Shown piece after piece: positions 18,701 through 27,054 of a stretch of DNA of 56,422 bases. Every line of letters starts with the position of its first letter. Positions within the stretch are counted from its first letter, which is position 1. The notes beneath the pieces are model-generated. The model ran no database searches, was not told the DNA's origin, and saw nothing but the letters and a program-made list of their open reading frames with translations. A program made the translations under genes and the position numbers. The stretch spans positions 1-56,422 of the forward strand of contig JAEUSP010000128.1 of assembly GCA_016788565.1 (NCBI GenBank), given 5' to 3'. The stretch comes from Chlorobiota bacterium (lineage in GTDB: Bacteria > Bacteroidota > Ignavibacteria > OLB7).

Positions 18701-20929
18701 GTGACGGTTGTCCCGCAAGCCGCACCCGGGGGGACTGATTTGCTACCTGGGGATTCCATCACCTTTACCGTTACGTGGCAGCCGGGGACATCAGGAACCG
18801 ATGCCGTGATTATCCGAACCGATGCCACCGACCCTTCGCAGCAAACCCTGCGGATTGGCGTGACGCTGCAACGGCTGTCGTCGCGGATTGTGATCCGCAA
18901 CAAGCAAGGGGGGGCGATACCAACCGAGCTTGATTTTGGCGCAGCCTTCAAATGCACTGTGCCGACGTTGGACACGATTCGGGTTGCTAACACCGGCGAC
19001 TTCGCCGAAACAATCCGCGCACGCTTTGCCGACGGGCGATATTTCACGCTGGGAACCGTTCCCCCAATCACGGTTGCCCAGGGGGCCGAACGCCCGGTTT
19101 CCATCAGCTTCAACACAACGGTTCCCGGGGTGCATACCGACACGCTAATCCTAACCGACGACCGCTGCAAACGGGAAACCCGCGTGGCAGTCCGTGGCGA
19201 ACTGGTGGCGTTGGATTACAGCACAACCGGCATCACCTTCGGCCAAACAAACATTGGATTTTCCAGCGGTGGCTACGCACGGCTAACCAACAACAGCGGT
19301 GTTCCGATCACCGTGGGCCAGACGCTGATCCGCCCTGCCACAGGCTCGGGTTTTATTCTTGCAAAAACCAACACGCCAACGGTGCTAAGCCCGGGAAGCA
19401 GCATCTCCGACAGCATCGTGTTCACGCCGCAGTTGGAGCAGCAGTATGCCGCCGAGTATTGCTTCATCATCACCTCACCCTGCCCCGATACGGTTTGCGT
19501 TTCGCTGGCGGGGGAAGGTATCCAGTCGGCAGTGCGGGTCACGCCAAACCCGCTTGACTTTGGCAGCAACATCCCCTGCGACGACGACACACTGACGCTG
19601 ACGATTGAGAACGTTGGCACGGGGGATTTTGCGCTGAACGGGGTGACGCTTACCAACAACACCGAAAACGTGTTCGAGCAGCTTACGCAGACCTGGAACC
19701 AGACAGTGAAGCCCGGGCAGAAAGTGGAGGTTCGATATCGCTTTATCCGTGGCCGCGCAGCAACCCCGGGGGCCAAGCAAGGGATCATCACCATCTACAC
19801 CAACGATGCCAAGCAACCGGTGATTCAGGTGACGATTCAGGGTGAGGTTGGGGCCGCGATTGTGGCATTGCCCGACCCCTACGATTTCGGAACAGCCGAT
19901 GTCTCGGTTGGGGCGTTTGTGGATGGAAACGTCACGCTGCAAAACCGCTCCAGCAGTGATATCACCCTCACTGGCGTGCAAGCTCCAGTGCCGTTCCAAG
20001 TGGTTGGTTTTGCCCCGCCGCAAACGTTGAAGCCAGGGGAAACGATTACCGTGGCGGTGCGGTTTGCGCCAACGGATACCGGCACATTCCAACTGCCGTT
20101 GTGGATTATCCAAAACCTCCCCTGCGCCGATACCAGCATTGCAATGCTGCATGGGGTTGGCCAACGGATTCCGCAGGGGATTGCCAACATCACCATCCCC
20201 GACACCCTGCGCGGCAAACCGGGCGACCGGATATCAATCCCGCTTGTGTTGGGGAACGGATCGGAACTGACAGGGTCGGGAGCAACCACGCTGCAAGCAA
20301 CGGTGCGGTTCAACGGTTCCATGCTCTACCCCGTTCGCGCCCGAAGCAAAGGGGAAACGGTGGCGGCGGGGAAAGCCGTAACCGGGGAAGCAACGGCAAT
20401 CGGACGAATCACCAGCAGCAGCCTTAGCGGAAACGACCGCGTGGTGACGTTCACGATTGCCAACAACCCAATGCCAACAACCGCCCCCGACACGCTTGGA
20501 TTTTTGGATGTTGTGGTGACACTGGGGAGCTCACTCAGCACACCGGTGACGTTCGACACCGTGTTCTTCAGCGACGGGAAAGCCACCGCCAGCGCAACCA
20601 GCGGGATGTTCCTGCTGGATGGATATTGCGCCGTTGGCGGCAACCGAATCGTGAAAGTCAGCGGCGCGTTCGGCATCAAGGTGGCCACGCCAAACCCGTT
20701 CAATCCCACCACCGATATTCACTTCGAGACAGTGGAGGATGGGCCGACATCGCTGGAAATTTTTGACCTGTACGGGCGGCGCGTTGCGGTGCTGGTGGGC
20801 CACCAGCCACTGCCCACCCAACCGCACATTGCGGCGTGGGATGCAAGCAACGAACCGAGCGGCATCTACTACGCAGTGCTGACCACGCCAACCCAACGAA
20901 GCATCCTGCGGCTGATGCTGCTGCGGTAG
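15797..20929 (+). CDS. Giant glycine-rich/ASH-repeat surface protein with T9SS sorting domain
   Basis: 1710 residues. The start at 15797 gives signal peptide MKTATFFLLMLVALCGAAVA. Residues about 22-110 look like an IPT/TIG-type Ig fold (ISYIIPDIGAPGMNTYVEII). Residues about 224-464 are extremely glycine-rich (GGGGGGGK, GYTGGGGGGQNN, GAGGGSGGYIGLG) with scattered cysteines. Then eight ASH units match those of 9967-13395 in order (LDFGRVCFG, LDFGAAFKC, ITFGQTNIG, LDFGSNIPC, YDFGTADVS). A cohesin-like module (GKPGDRISIPLVLGNGSE) and a C-terminal T9SS domain (ATPNPFNPTTDIHFETVEDG) complete it. It is predicted to be displayed on or released from the cell surface. The glycine region may form an extended or polyglycine-helix-like stalk. 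No Shine-Dalgarno. Confidence 0.87.
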   Translation: MKTATFFLLMLVALCGAAVAQPQISYIIPDIGAPGMNTYVEIIGPTTGTANFGSDGLYPNNPGDAVRIEPNTAADAAKIVVGPVVVSWSGRMIATQVFVKPGVANGIVQLKVTTGAGSSTVDFEIVTPQNLGLIGNGVLDAGSPTNVITIGSGGTAGTRSKRGAMIVQSLTLQNGTFTVSTTDTDPSTPGNQGFLPFILISKKNIAINFDATLKLDATGLDGAAGGGGGGGKVCDGLSGNSGTNGGKGYTGGGGGGQNNALGGDQYNNPGESSGTSGSALNQAKGGGGNSSNCGGPEGTGGGTGHPFGKGGDGACEGLVNGQYGGGSSGNQTQAGGGGGYGGSGAAGGIASSSGKVNGNIYVVPVAGGSGGGGGNPQSVSGCAGEGGGAGGAVALFANDIITNSGSIFARGANATAGTPGAGGGSGGYIGLGSKIQGAFGGSGDTKGGNGTSGGGAGGQGRARYDGFVTSNLTVANSASTYVGITTDTLTSMWLGERAITGTRNGAGSDQIRVYIRNDNPNAQWVQLPPPAYNGRLWSITPTLAMLQTGSATGNFYVCAMQGPYTVTADPFTQNPQWVLSQSAADIVNIQLIPKIKTDQQQLTIGLVVCNEVLLDTLVVTNEGDAPLTITPSILGPNQTDFTILPPYNAGFTVAPGSSVELQVRFAPAVYGNKTATLRLANNDPRAGKNPTDIPLAGSRRRIEASVNKTQLDFGRVCFGKWKEDSVEVTFIGDVSDQLVGIPAVLGAPQRFSVTAPDATSLDLNAPTDKKWVRIRFQPDGSGTFNDSVRISVGQCTIPLIVKLRGEGVDTRLEFQPQPDTLRFREVLNTTSTPQSITIRGRGTSRGTITKVYLDPPNSDFSIPTSLAGTNLDPLQTNGGDVTFRPTTTAGYPYVGNLCIVFGTECPDTICVPVTGQVINAKLLLSRDQFLLAADTCLDPPLPVSDTFKLSNPGTIPVKILNVTTQFGVVTVVPQAAPGGTDLLPGDSITFTVTWQPGTSGTDAVIIRTDATDPSQQTLRIGVTLQRLSSRIVIRNKQGGAIPTELDFGAAFKCTVPTLDTIRVANTGDFAETIRARFADGRYFTLGTVPPITVAQGAERPVSISFNTTVPGVHTDTLILTDDRCKRETRVAVRGELVALDYSTTGITFGQTNIGFSSGGYARLTNNSGVPITVGQTLIRPATGSGFILAKTNTPTVLSPGSSISDSIVFTPQLEQQYAAEYCFIITSPCPDTVCVSLAGEGIQSAVRVTPNPLDFGSNIPCDDDTLTLTIENVGTGDFALNGVTLTNNTENVFEQLTQTWNQTVKPGQKVEVRYRFIRGRAATPGAKQGIITIYTNDAKQPVIQVTIQGEVGAAIVALPDPYDFGTADVSVGAFVDGNVTLQNRSSSDITLTGVQAPVPFQVVGFAPPQTLKPGETITVAVRFAPTDTGTFQLPLWIIQNLPCADTSIAMLHGVGQRIPQGIANITIPDTLRGKPGDRISIPLVLGNGSELTGSGATTLQATVRFNGSMLYPVRARSKGETVAAGKAVTGEATAIGRITSSSLSGNDRVVTFTIANNPMPTTAPDTLGFLDVVVTLGSSLSTPVTFDTVFFSDGKATASATSGMFLLDGYCAVGGNRIVKVSGAFGIKVATPNPFNPTTDIHFETVEDGPTSLEIFDLYGRRVAVLVGHQPLPTQPHIAAWDASNEPSGIYYAVLTTPTQRSILRLMLLR

Positions 20930-20953
20930 TCCCAACTGAACAGATTGGCGAAA

Positions 20954-20990
20954 AACAGCGGCGGGGGAACAGCGTTCCCCCGCCGCTGTT
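20954..20990. terminator. Perfect 17-bp stem-loop after the giant T9SS gene
   Basis: AACAGCGGCGGGGGAAC-AGC-GTTCCCCCGCCGCTGTT. There is no T run on the plus side, but five A precede it (20951-20955), giving T5 on the minus strand. It lies 25 bp after the stop codon and probably ends the plus-strand transcript before ppx. Confidence 0.7.
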
Positions 20991-21089
20991 CATCCGGCTG
21001 GTTATCGTTGCTGTTTAATCTGCTTGCCCAATTCTTGCAACGTCGGTATCGCCGCATAGACTCACACTCCCCCTCTTTACTTTATCACC

Positions 21090-22022
21090 ATGATCCTCTC
21101 AACCATTGACATCGGGACAAACACCATTTTGATGGTGACGGCGGAGGCGCGGCCAGATGGGACAATCCAGATACTTGGCGATGAACACGCGATTGCCCGG
21201 CTGGGGAAAGGGGTGGATGCAAGCCGCACAATCGTGCCGGAAACGTTCAGCCGCATGGCCGATTTCTTGCTCCGCTACCGCCAAATTGCCGAATCGCACA
21301 ACGCCGAGCGAATCATTGCATTTGGAACTAGCGCGATTCGTGATGCCAGCAACCAGCAGGAATTTATTGCCCAGATGACGGAGCGAACCGGAATCACGAT
21401 TGAGGTGCTGAGCGGTAATGATGAAGCCCGCTGGACCTACCGCGGCGCGTTGTTCGGGATTGCTTCGGCGGCAAGCCAATCGCCCGCCGTTGCGGTGCTG
21501 GATATTGGCGGCGGCAGCACCGAAATCGCCGTTGGAAATGGAAGCCAACTTCAGAACAGCATCAGCCTGGATATTGGTGCGGTTCGAGCCGCAGAACGCT
21601 GTTTTTCAGGCTTGCCACCCTCGGCTGCCGAGCTTGCCAACGCCCGCAAGTTTGCTTGCGCAGAGTTAGCAAAGACGTTCGAACTTCCCCCGCAAACCAT
21701 TGCTGTTGGGGTGGCCGGAACGGTGACAACGCTGGGGGCAATGCACGCCGGGATGGAGCAATTCAACGCCGAAGCATTGAACGGGCGGTGGCTTCCCGCT
21801 GGCTTCATCCACTCCACAGCCGAACGGCTTGCCGGACTGACGTTGGCGGAAACCGCCGCAATCCCCCAAATCAACAGCGGACGTGCCGATATTATTCTGG
21901 CGGGGGCAATCATTTTGGATGAGTTTATGAGGCGGTATCAGCTCCCCGCGCTGATGGTCAGCACACGCGGTGTTCGCTACGGGGTGATGCTTCGCGAGTT
22001 TGGCCAGCAATCGCCACAATAG
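21090..22022 (+). CDS. ppx: Ppx/GppA-family exopolyphosphatase
   Basis: 310 residues, the length of the short Ppx/GppA class that lacks the C-terminal HD-like domain. The actin-like ATPase fold is clear: phosphate-1 loop STIDIGTNTILMVTAEA (residues 3-19), AFGTSAIRDASN, the catalytic region EVLSGNDEARWTYRGA, and phosphate-2 loop VLDIGGGSTEIAVG. A late GVAGTVTTLGAM motif is also present. The family hydrolyses inorganic polyphosphate and/or pppGpp in the cytoplasm. No Shine-Dalgarno precedes the ATG. Whether it is polyP- or pppGpp-specific cannot be read from the sequence. Confidence 0.9.
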   Translation: MILSTIDIGTNTILMVTAEARPDGTIQILGDEHAIARLGKGVDASRTIVPETFSRMADFLLRYRQIAESHNAERIIAFGTSAIRDASNQQEFIAQMTERTGITIEVLSGNDEARWTYRGALFGIASAASQSPAVAVLDIGGGSTEIAVGNGSQLQNSISLDIGAVRAAERCFSGLPPSAAELANARKFACAELAKTFELPPQTIAVGVAGTVTTLGAMHAGMEQFNAEALNGRWLPAGFIHSTAERLAGLTLAETAAIPQINSGRADIILAGAIILDEFMRRYQLPALMVSTRGVRYGVMLREFGQQSPQ

Positions 22023-22141
22023 CTTTCCGCTTCTGATCCCCCCACACCCGACAACCCGTTACCGCACGTTGCCTTGCACACTCGGCAAGGGGGGCGTAAG
22101 TTTGGCTCTTTGTTTTTCACACTATCCCTTTTCAGCAGTAA

Positions 22142-22257
22142 TATACTCCAAACAGAGTGGCTTGCGAAAAACTCAATCACTGTCATTCCCGCGAAAGCGG
22201 GAATCCATAGCGCACCTGGCTGAGTAGAGTTTCGCAAACCAATTTGCGCCGAGTATA
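22142..22257 (+). mobile_element. MITE-like element, copy A, containing a TCATTCCCGCGAAAGCGGGA hairpin
   Basis: A 116-bp unit bounded by TATACTC and GAGTATA. Its ends form imperfect terminal inverted repeats of about 27 bp (left ATACTC...GGCTTGCGAAA, right complement ATACTC...GGTTTGCGAAA). The centre carries the widespread bacterial hairpin GATTCCCGCTTTCGCGGGAA (as read on the minus strand). An inverted second copy is at 54508-54663. There is no coding capacity. It sits between ppx and lepA, so lepA transcription may start within it or run through it. Confidence 0.7.
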
Positions 22258-22342
22258 GAAGCTGCGCCAGCCCCCTGATGACCTTCCAAGTAGGAAGCAG
22301 TTGCTGGGGGATGAGCCAGCTTGGTTGCACACTTTTTGCACG

Positions 22343-24157
22343 ATGAACAACATCCGCAATTTCTGCATCATTGCCCACATAGATCATGGCAAATCCACGC
22401 TTGCCGACCGCCTGTTGGAAACCACCGGGCGCGTCACCGCACGCGAGATGACCATGAACCAGATTTTGGACGATAACCCGCTGGAGCAGGAGCGGGGGAT
22501 CACCATCAAGCTGCACGCAATCCAGATGGATTACCGCCGCCCCAACAGCACCGGCGACGCAGCCACCTACAGCCTGAACCTGATTGACACGCCGGGCCAC
22601 GTGGATTTCAGCTACGAAGTCTCCCGCTCGCTGGCCGCGTGCGAAGGTGCGCTGCTGGTTGTGGATGCAACGCAGGGGGTGGAAGCTCAAACCATTGCGA
22701 ATCTTTATCTGGCGATTGATGCTGGGTTGGAGATCATTCCGGTCATCAACAAAATTGATCTTCCTTCGGCCACCACCACGCTGGAAGGGGTGAAGCAGCA
22801 GGTGATTGATCTGCTGGGCTGCAAGGAGGAAGAGATGATCCTTGCTTCGGCAAAAGCCGGGATTGGGATCGAGGAAATTTTGGAGGCGATTGTGCAGCGC
22901 ATCCCGCCGCCACGCGGCAACCCCGATGCGCCGCTGCGTGCGCTGATCTTCGACTCACTGTTCGACAGCTACCGCGGAACCATCACCTACGTCCGTGTGG
23001 TGGATGGGACACTTCGGGAGGATGACAAAATCAAGTTCATGTACACCGGTGCCGAGTTCACGGTGGAGGAAGCGGGGATGCTGCACATCAGCCGCGTCAG
23101 AACAAAGGAGATTCCGTGCGGAGGGGTGGGATATTTCACTGCGGCAATCAAGGATGTGAAGGATACGAAAGTGGGGGACACCGTCACGCTAACCCGTGGC
23201 GGCGCCCAGGACCCCATCCCCGGTTTCCGCGAAGTGAAGCCGATGGTGTTTGCGGGCATCTACCCAGCCATGTCCGACGACTACGAGACGCTTCGCGACT
23301 CCCTCTCGAAACTCACCCTGAACGATTCGGCAATCACCTACGAGCCGGAGACCTCCACCGCGCTTGGGTTCGGTTTCCGCTGCGGTTTTTTGGGGATGCT
23401 TCACATGGAGATTGTGCAGGAGCGGTTGGAGCGTGAGTTCAACCAAACCATCGTCACCACCATTCCCAACGTGGAGTATCAGGTGACAAAAACCAACGGC
23501 GAGCAGGTGCTGGTTGATAACCCGGCGGACCTTCCCCCCCCTGGGCTGATTGATATTGTTGAGGAGCCGTACATCCGGGCGCAGATCATCTGCCCGGCGG
23601 AGTACATCGGCGTTGTCACCAAGCTCTGCATCGAGCGGCGCGGCATTTACAAGAACACCAGCTACCTCTCCTCCACCCGCGTAGATATCACGTTCGAGAT
23701 ACCGCTGGCCGAGGTGATTTTTGATTTTTACGACAAACTAAAATCCGCCTCGCGCGGGTATGCCTCGTTCGATTATGAGGTGATCGGGATGCGGGAAGGG
23801 GATTTGGTGAAGTTGGACATCCTGCTGAGCAACGAGCCGGTAGATGCGCTCTCGATTATTATCCACCGCGACAAGGCATATTTCTACGGGCGGAAACTTT
23901 GCGCAAAACTTCGCGAACTGATCCCGCGCCACATGTTCGAGATTCCGGTGCAGGCGGCGATTGGCGCAAAAGTGATTGCCCGCGAAACCATCAAAGCGCT
24001 TCGCAAGGACGTGCTGGCCAAATGCTACGGCGGCGACATCAGCCGCAAGCGGAAGCTGATTGAGAAGCAGAAAGAAGGGAAGAAGCGAATGAAGCAAGTG
24101 GGCGCGGTGGAAATTCCGCAGGAAGCATTTTTAGCTGTGCTCTCGATGGATGAATAA
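22343..24157 (+). CDS. lepA: Elongation factor 4 (LepA)
   Basis: 604 residues, normal length. Translational GTPase motifs: G1 [16 protein letters not shown]2 region QERGITIK, G3 [13 protein letters not shown]4 NKIDLPSA, G5 [12 protein letters not shown]. The LepA-specific C-terminal domain is present ([19 protein letters not shown]). EF4 binds ribosomes and promotes back-translocation or initiation-related remodelling under stress. ATG 22343 was chosen because it opens directly into the conserved [19 protein letters not shown]-terminus. It lies upstream of the signal peptidase pair, a lepA-lepB arrangement also known from other bacteria. Confidence 0.97.
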   Translation: MNNIRNFCIIAHIDHGKSTLADRLLETTGRVTAREMTMNQILDDNPLEQERGITIKLHAIQMDYRRPNSTGDAATYSLNLIDTPGHVDFSYEVSRSLAACEGALLVVDATQGVEAQTIANLYLAIDAGLEIIPVINKIDLPSATTTLEGVKQQVIDLLGCKEEEMILASAKAGIGIEEILEAIVQRIPPPRGNPDAPLRALIFDSLFDSYRGTITYVRVVDGTLREDDKIKFMYTGAEFTVEEAGMLHISRVRTKEIPCGGVGYFTAAIKDVKDTKVGDTVTLTRGGAQDPIPGFREVKPMVFAGIYPAMSDDYETLRDSLSKLTLNDSAITYEPETSTALGFGFRCGFLGMLHMEIVQERLEREFNQTIVTTIPNVEYQVTKTNGEQVLVDNPADLPPPGLIDIVEEPYIRAQIICPAEYIGVVTKLCIERRGIYKNTSYLSSTRVDITFEIPLAEVIFDFYDKLKSASRGYASFDYEVIGMREGDLVKLDILLSNEPVDALSIIIHRDKAYFYGRKLCAKLRELIPRHMFEIPVQAAIGAKVIARETIKALRKDVLAKCYGGDISRKRKLIEKQKEGKKRMKQVGAVEIPQEAFLAVLSMDE

Positions 24158-24214
24158 ACAGAATGGGGGGAATGGAGGTGCCGGGGAATTCTCAGCCTTG
24201 CTCACGCCGTCTCA

Positions 24215-25093
24215 ATGCCTTCTGAACCACTGCTTCCGCGCCGCCGATTTCGGACCCGATACCTTCTGTTGGGGGTTGCGTTGCTGGCTCTGCTCCCCTT
24301 CAGCCCGTTGTTGATCTTTGGAATTATCGGGTTGGTTGTTCCTGGTTTGAATGCCTACTCCATCCCAACCGATGCAATGCAATCGGCCCTGATGTTGGGG
24401 GATTACATTGTTGCGTCCACCAGCGGCGGCGCGCCGGAGCATGGCAAGGTTATCATCTTCGAGTTCCCGGGAAACCGCGATCAGGTTGAACCCGATTTGC
24501 CGCAGAAATATCTGGAGCGTTGCGTTGCCATTGCTGGCGATACCGTCCAGATTATCAACAACGTTGTGTGGGTAAACGGCAAACCGCAGCGGCCCCCGGC
24601 AGCCGTCACCTTCGACTCCGCATTGGCCACGCTACCGGGCGGCGATGCGGTCAGAAGTTTCCCCAAAAGCATCGGCTTCACCCGCGACAACTGGGGGCCG
24701 ATGCGGGTTCCGAAAAAAGGGGATGTGATTCAGCTGGACGCGGGGACGCTGGATGCTTGGCAGATATTCATCCGCCGCGAAGGGCACACAGCGGAGCAGC
24801 GTGGAGCCGAGATCAGCATTGACGGGCGGCCAGCAACATCCTACCAGGTTGAGCACGACTACTGCTTTGGTTTGGGGGATAACCGTTGGAACTCCATGGA
24901 CAGCCGCTACTGGGGGTTCATCCCGTACGATGCCATTGTTGGCAGGCCACTGTTTGTCTATTGGTCCTGGCCAACCGCCGCCGACCGCAACAAGGATGGA
25001 GTTCCCAACCAGTACGACCCCGAAGAAGCGTTATCGCTGTGGGAACGGATTGCGGCAATTCGCTGGGGGCGGATGTTCCAATCAATTGAGTAA
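24215..25093 (+). CDS. Catalytically dead signal peptidase I paralogue
   Basis: 292 residues, with an N-terminal membrane anchor at about 15-45 and a type I signal peptidase fold. Where active enzymes carry the catalytic serine (PTGSM in the next gene) this one has PTDAM (Ala54, codon GCA 24374-24376). Where they carry the general-base lysine (LKRCVA) it has LERCVA (Glu101, GAG 24515-24517). Non-catalytic boxes are conserved, including RDNWGPMR and GDNRWNSMDSRYWGF. Both catalytic residues are therefore lost while the frame and fold are kept. A substrate-binding, chaperone or regulatory partner of the active enzyme 35 bp downstream is a plausible inference. Non-catalytic SipA in streptococcal pilus assembly is a functional precedent. 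Confidence 0.85.
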   Translation: MPSEPLLPRRRFRTRYLLLGVALLALLPFSPLLIFGIIGLVVPGLNAYSIPTDAMQSALMLGDYIVASTSGGAPEHGKVIIFEFPGNRDQVEPDLPQKYLERCVAIAGDTVQIINNVVWVNGKPQRPPAAVTFDSALATLPGGDAVRSFPKSIGFTRDNWGPMRVPKKGDVIQLDAGTLDAWQIFIRREGHTAEQRGAEISIDGRPATSYQVEHDYCFGLGDNRWNSMDSRYWGFIPYDAIVGRPLFVYWSWPTAADRNKDGVPNQYDPEEALSLWERIAAIRWGRMFQSIE

Positions 25094-25128
25094 GCAACCG
25101 AGAGCAAATAACAACTGAGCGCAGATAT

Positions 25129-26142
25129 ATGAACCCAGAGGAACGGAAACAGATTTTGAGCGGGAAGAAAGCAACCGCACGCCCCGGAACTACCAACCAG
25201 AATGCAACGGATTCAGCCGGGAAGCCAGTCCAGCAAAAGCTCACATTCGGGCAAGAGCTGTGGTCCTGGACCAAAACTATCTTCAGTTCGCTGCTGATTG
25301 TGATGGTGATTAACGGCATCCTGATTGCCAGCTTCGTAGTCCCCACCGGCTCGATGGAGAACGAGGTGCTGCCGGGGGATTTTCTGTTCGTCAATCGCTT
25401 CATCTACGGTGGTTCGTCGCCGCAGACGATTCCCTTCTTCAACATTCCCCTCCCCTATTTCACCCTTCCTGGATTGCGCGACCCGCAAAAAGGTGATGTG
25501 ATCGTCTTCATTTTTCCCGGGGGACGCAGTGATGTGAAGGCCCGCGATTTTCAGTACTACCTAAAACGCTGCGTGGCCACCGCCGGCGACACCTTGCAGA
25601 TTATCAACACCAAAATTTATATCAATGGAGTTGAGCAACCGCTGCCGGAGTCGGCAAAATTCGACCCTTTGCTCAGCACACCAAGCTCGGGCGATGCAAG
25701 CCAAACCTTCCCCGACGGCTACGGTTTCACCCGCGACAACTGGGGGCCGATGCGCATCCCCCAAAAAGGGGACATCATTCCGCTGAACGACTCCACCTAC
25801 CGGGCGTGGCGGATTTTTGTGATGCGGGAGGGGCACGAAGTTGAGCGAAATGGAGAGATCATCAACGTTGACGGGAAGCCAGTTACCTCCTACACCGTGG
25901 AGCGGGATTACTGCTTTGGAATGGGGGACAACCGGTGGAACTCGCTGGACAGCCGCTATTGGGGTTTTGTTCCGATGGATGATGTGATTGGAACTCCGCT
26001 CATCGTCTATTGGTCGTGGCCGGTGGCCGTTGACCGTGATGGAGATGGGATTGCCAACACCGAAAATCCCGCCGAGCAAACCAGCTTCTGGGAGAAGCTG
26101 GGATCCATCCGTTGGGGCCGCCTTTTCAATGTGATTGATTAA
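25129..26142 (+). CDS. lepB: Signal peptidase I
   Basis: 337 residues. The N-terminal cytoplasmic segment is followed by one membrane anchor (about 50-71, IFSSLLIVMVINGILIASFV). Then comes box B VPTGSMENEVLPGD with catalytic Ser75, box D YLKRCVATAGD with Lys146 and box E GDNRWNSLDSRYWGF. It removes signal peptides from Sec and Tat substrates on the periplasmic face, which would include the many exported proteins in this window. It is the active half of a tandem pair sharing long near-identical stretches (for example GFTRDNWGPMR). A terminator at 26206 closes the unit. Confidence 0.95.
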   Translation: MNPEERKQILSGKKATARPGTTNQNATDSAGKPVQQKLTFGQELWSWTKTIFSSLLIVMVINGILIASFVVPTGSMENEVLPGDFLFVNRFIYGGSSPQTIPFFNIPLPYFTLPGLRDPQKGDVIVFIFPGGRSDVKARDFQYYLKRCVATAGDTLQIINTKIYINGVEQPLPESAKFDPLLSTPSSGDASQTFPDGYGFTRDNWGPMRIPQKGDIIPLNDSTYRAWRIFVMREGHEVERNGEIINVDGKPVTSYTVERDYCFGMGDNRWNSLDSRYWGFVPMDDVIGTPLIVYWSWPVAVDRDGDGIANTENPAEQTSFWEKLGSIRWGRLFNVID

Positions 26143-26205
26143 CTCGCCGGCACGGTTGTTCCGGGGGGAAGTACAAATCAACTCAACGGTTTCTGCAACG
26201 ATCTT

Positions 26206-26237
26206 TTAGCGGCTGCAGGGCGCGCTAACCTTTTTTT
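26206..26237 (+). terminator. Terminator after the signal peptidase pair
   Basis: TTAGCG (26206-26211) pairs with CGCTAA (26223-26228), followed by CC and seven T (26231-26237). The stem is short, but the U tract is good and it is placed 64 bp after the stop. Confidence 0.5.
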
Positions 26238-26286
26238 CTACACGTTCGTTGTTCGCTTTGGCCGTAAGTTCCTTGCAATCAATACA

Positions 26287-26913
26287 GTGAACATGCGGGG
26301 TCCCTTGTGCGCTTGCAGAAAGACCCCCAATAACTTTCAGAGGGCTTCGGTGCATTCCTTGACAGAACGAAAGCAACACCAGGCATCTATTCCTGATGAT
26401 GAGCTGCTGCGTCAGCTTGTTGCCGGCGATAAATCGGCGTTCGTCATACTGTACGATCGCTATCGCCAGCGGCTGTTCACCTATTGCTGCCGGATGATGG
26501 GTGACCGCGAGTTAGCAAAAGATGCCTTGCAAGAATCATTGTTGAAAGCCTTTCAGAAGGCAGCCATGTACGAGCAGGGAACCAACGTTGCCGCTTGGTT
26601 GTTCAGAATGACCCGCAACACCTGCATTGATATGCTGCGAACCCTGAAAGTGCATGAACCGCTTGATGGCTTGCAAATTCCTATTGAGGAGCAACCACAG
26701 GATGTGATGTTGCAGGAGGTTCTAACAGCCGAGATTGAGAAGCTGCCGGAAATCTACCGGGAAGCGGTTGTCCTGCGCGATGTCCACGGGCATTCCTATG
26801 AGGAGATCGCCCAAATTGTTGGCACGCCCGTTTCCACAATCAAATTCCGCATCTTCAAAGCTCGCGACACGCTTCGCCAACGGCTTGCAGTCTATTTAGA
26901 AGACATGCGATAA
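26287..26913 (+). CDS. ECF-type RNA polymerase sigma factor
   Basis: About 200 residues. Sigma region 2 is clear (DDELLRQLVAGDKSAFVILY, then CRMMGDRELAKDALQESLLK and WLFRMTRNTCIDMLR). Region 4 is clear too (LPEIYREAVVLRDVHGHSYE, then EIAQIVGTPVSTIKFRIFKA), with an acidic linker between. It directs RNA polymerase to a dedicated regulon. The start is uncertain: GTG 26287, ATG 26293 and GTG 26350 (with AGAGGG 5 nt upstream) are all in frame, and the family usually begins just before DDELL. The downstream membrane protein is its likely anti-sigma factor. Confidence 0.92.
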   Translation: MNMRGPLCACRKTPNNFQRASVHSLTERKQHQASIPDDELLRQLVAGDKSAFVILYDRYRQRLFTYCCRMMGDRELAKDALQESLLKAFQKAAMYEQGTNVAAWLFRMTRNTCIDMLRTLKVHEPLDGLQIPIEEQPQDVMLQEVLTAEIEKLPEIYREAVVLRDVHGHSYEEIAQIVGTPVSTIKFRIFKARDTLRQRLAVYLEDMR

Positions 26914-27054
26914 GCAGCCCCCCGGCGGGCACGGAAGGCGGGCACGGAACAGATGACCCATTACTGCTGGATGAAGATGATGCTGCAACCACTCTCTTAC
27001 CTTCCATCAGCCCGATGACAACGAACGTATTCCACAGCAATTTGCTGGACGACG

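Noticed and set aside
22142-22257. Peptide-coding repeat (translations containing WIPAFAGMT-type strings)
   Set aside because: Such peptides come from translating the common GATTCCCGCTTTCGCGGGAA hairpin; no start, domain or continuous gene supports them.
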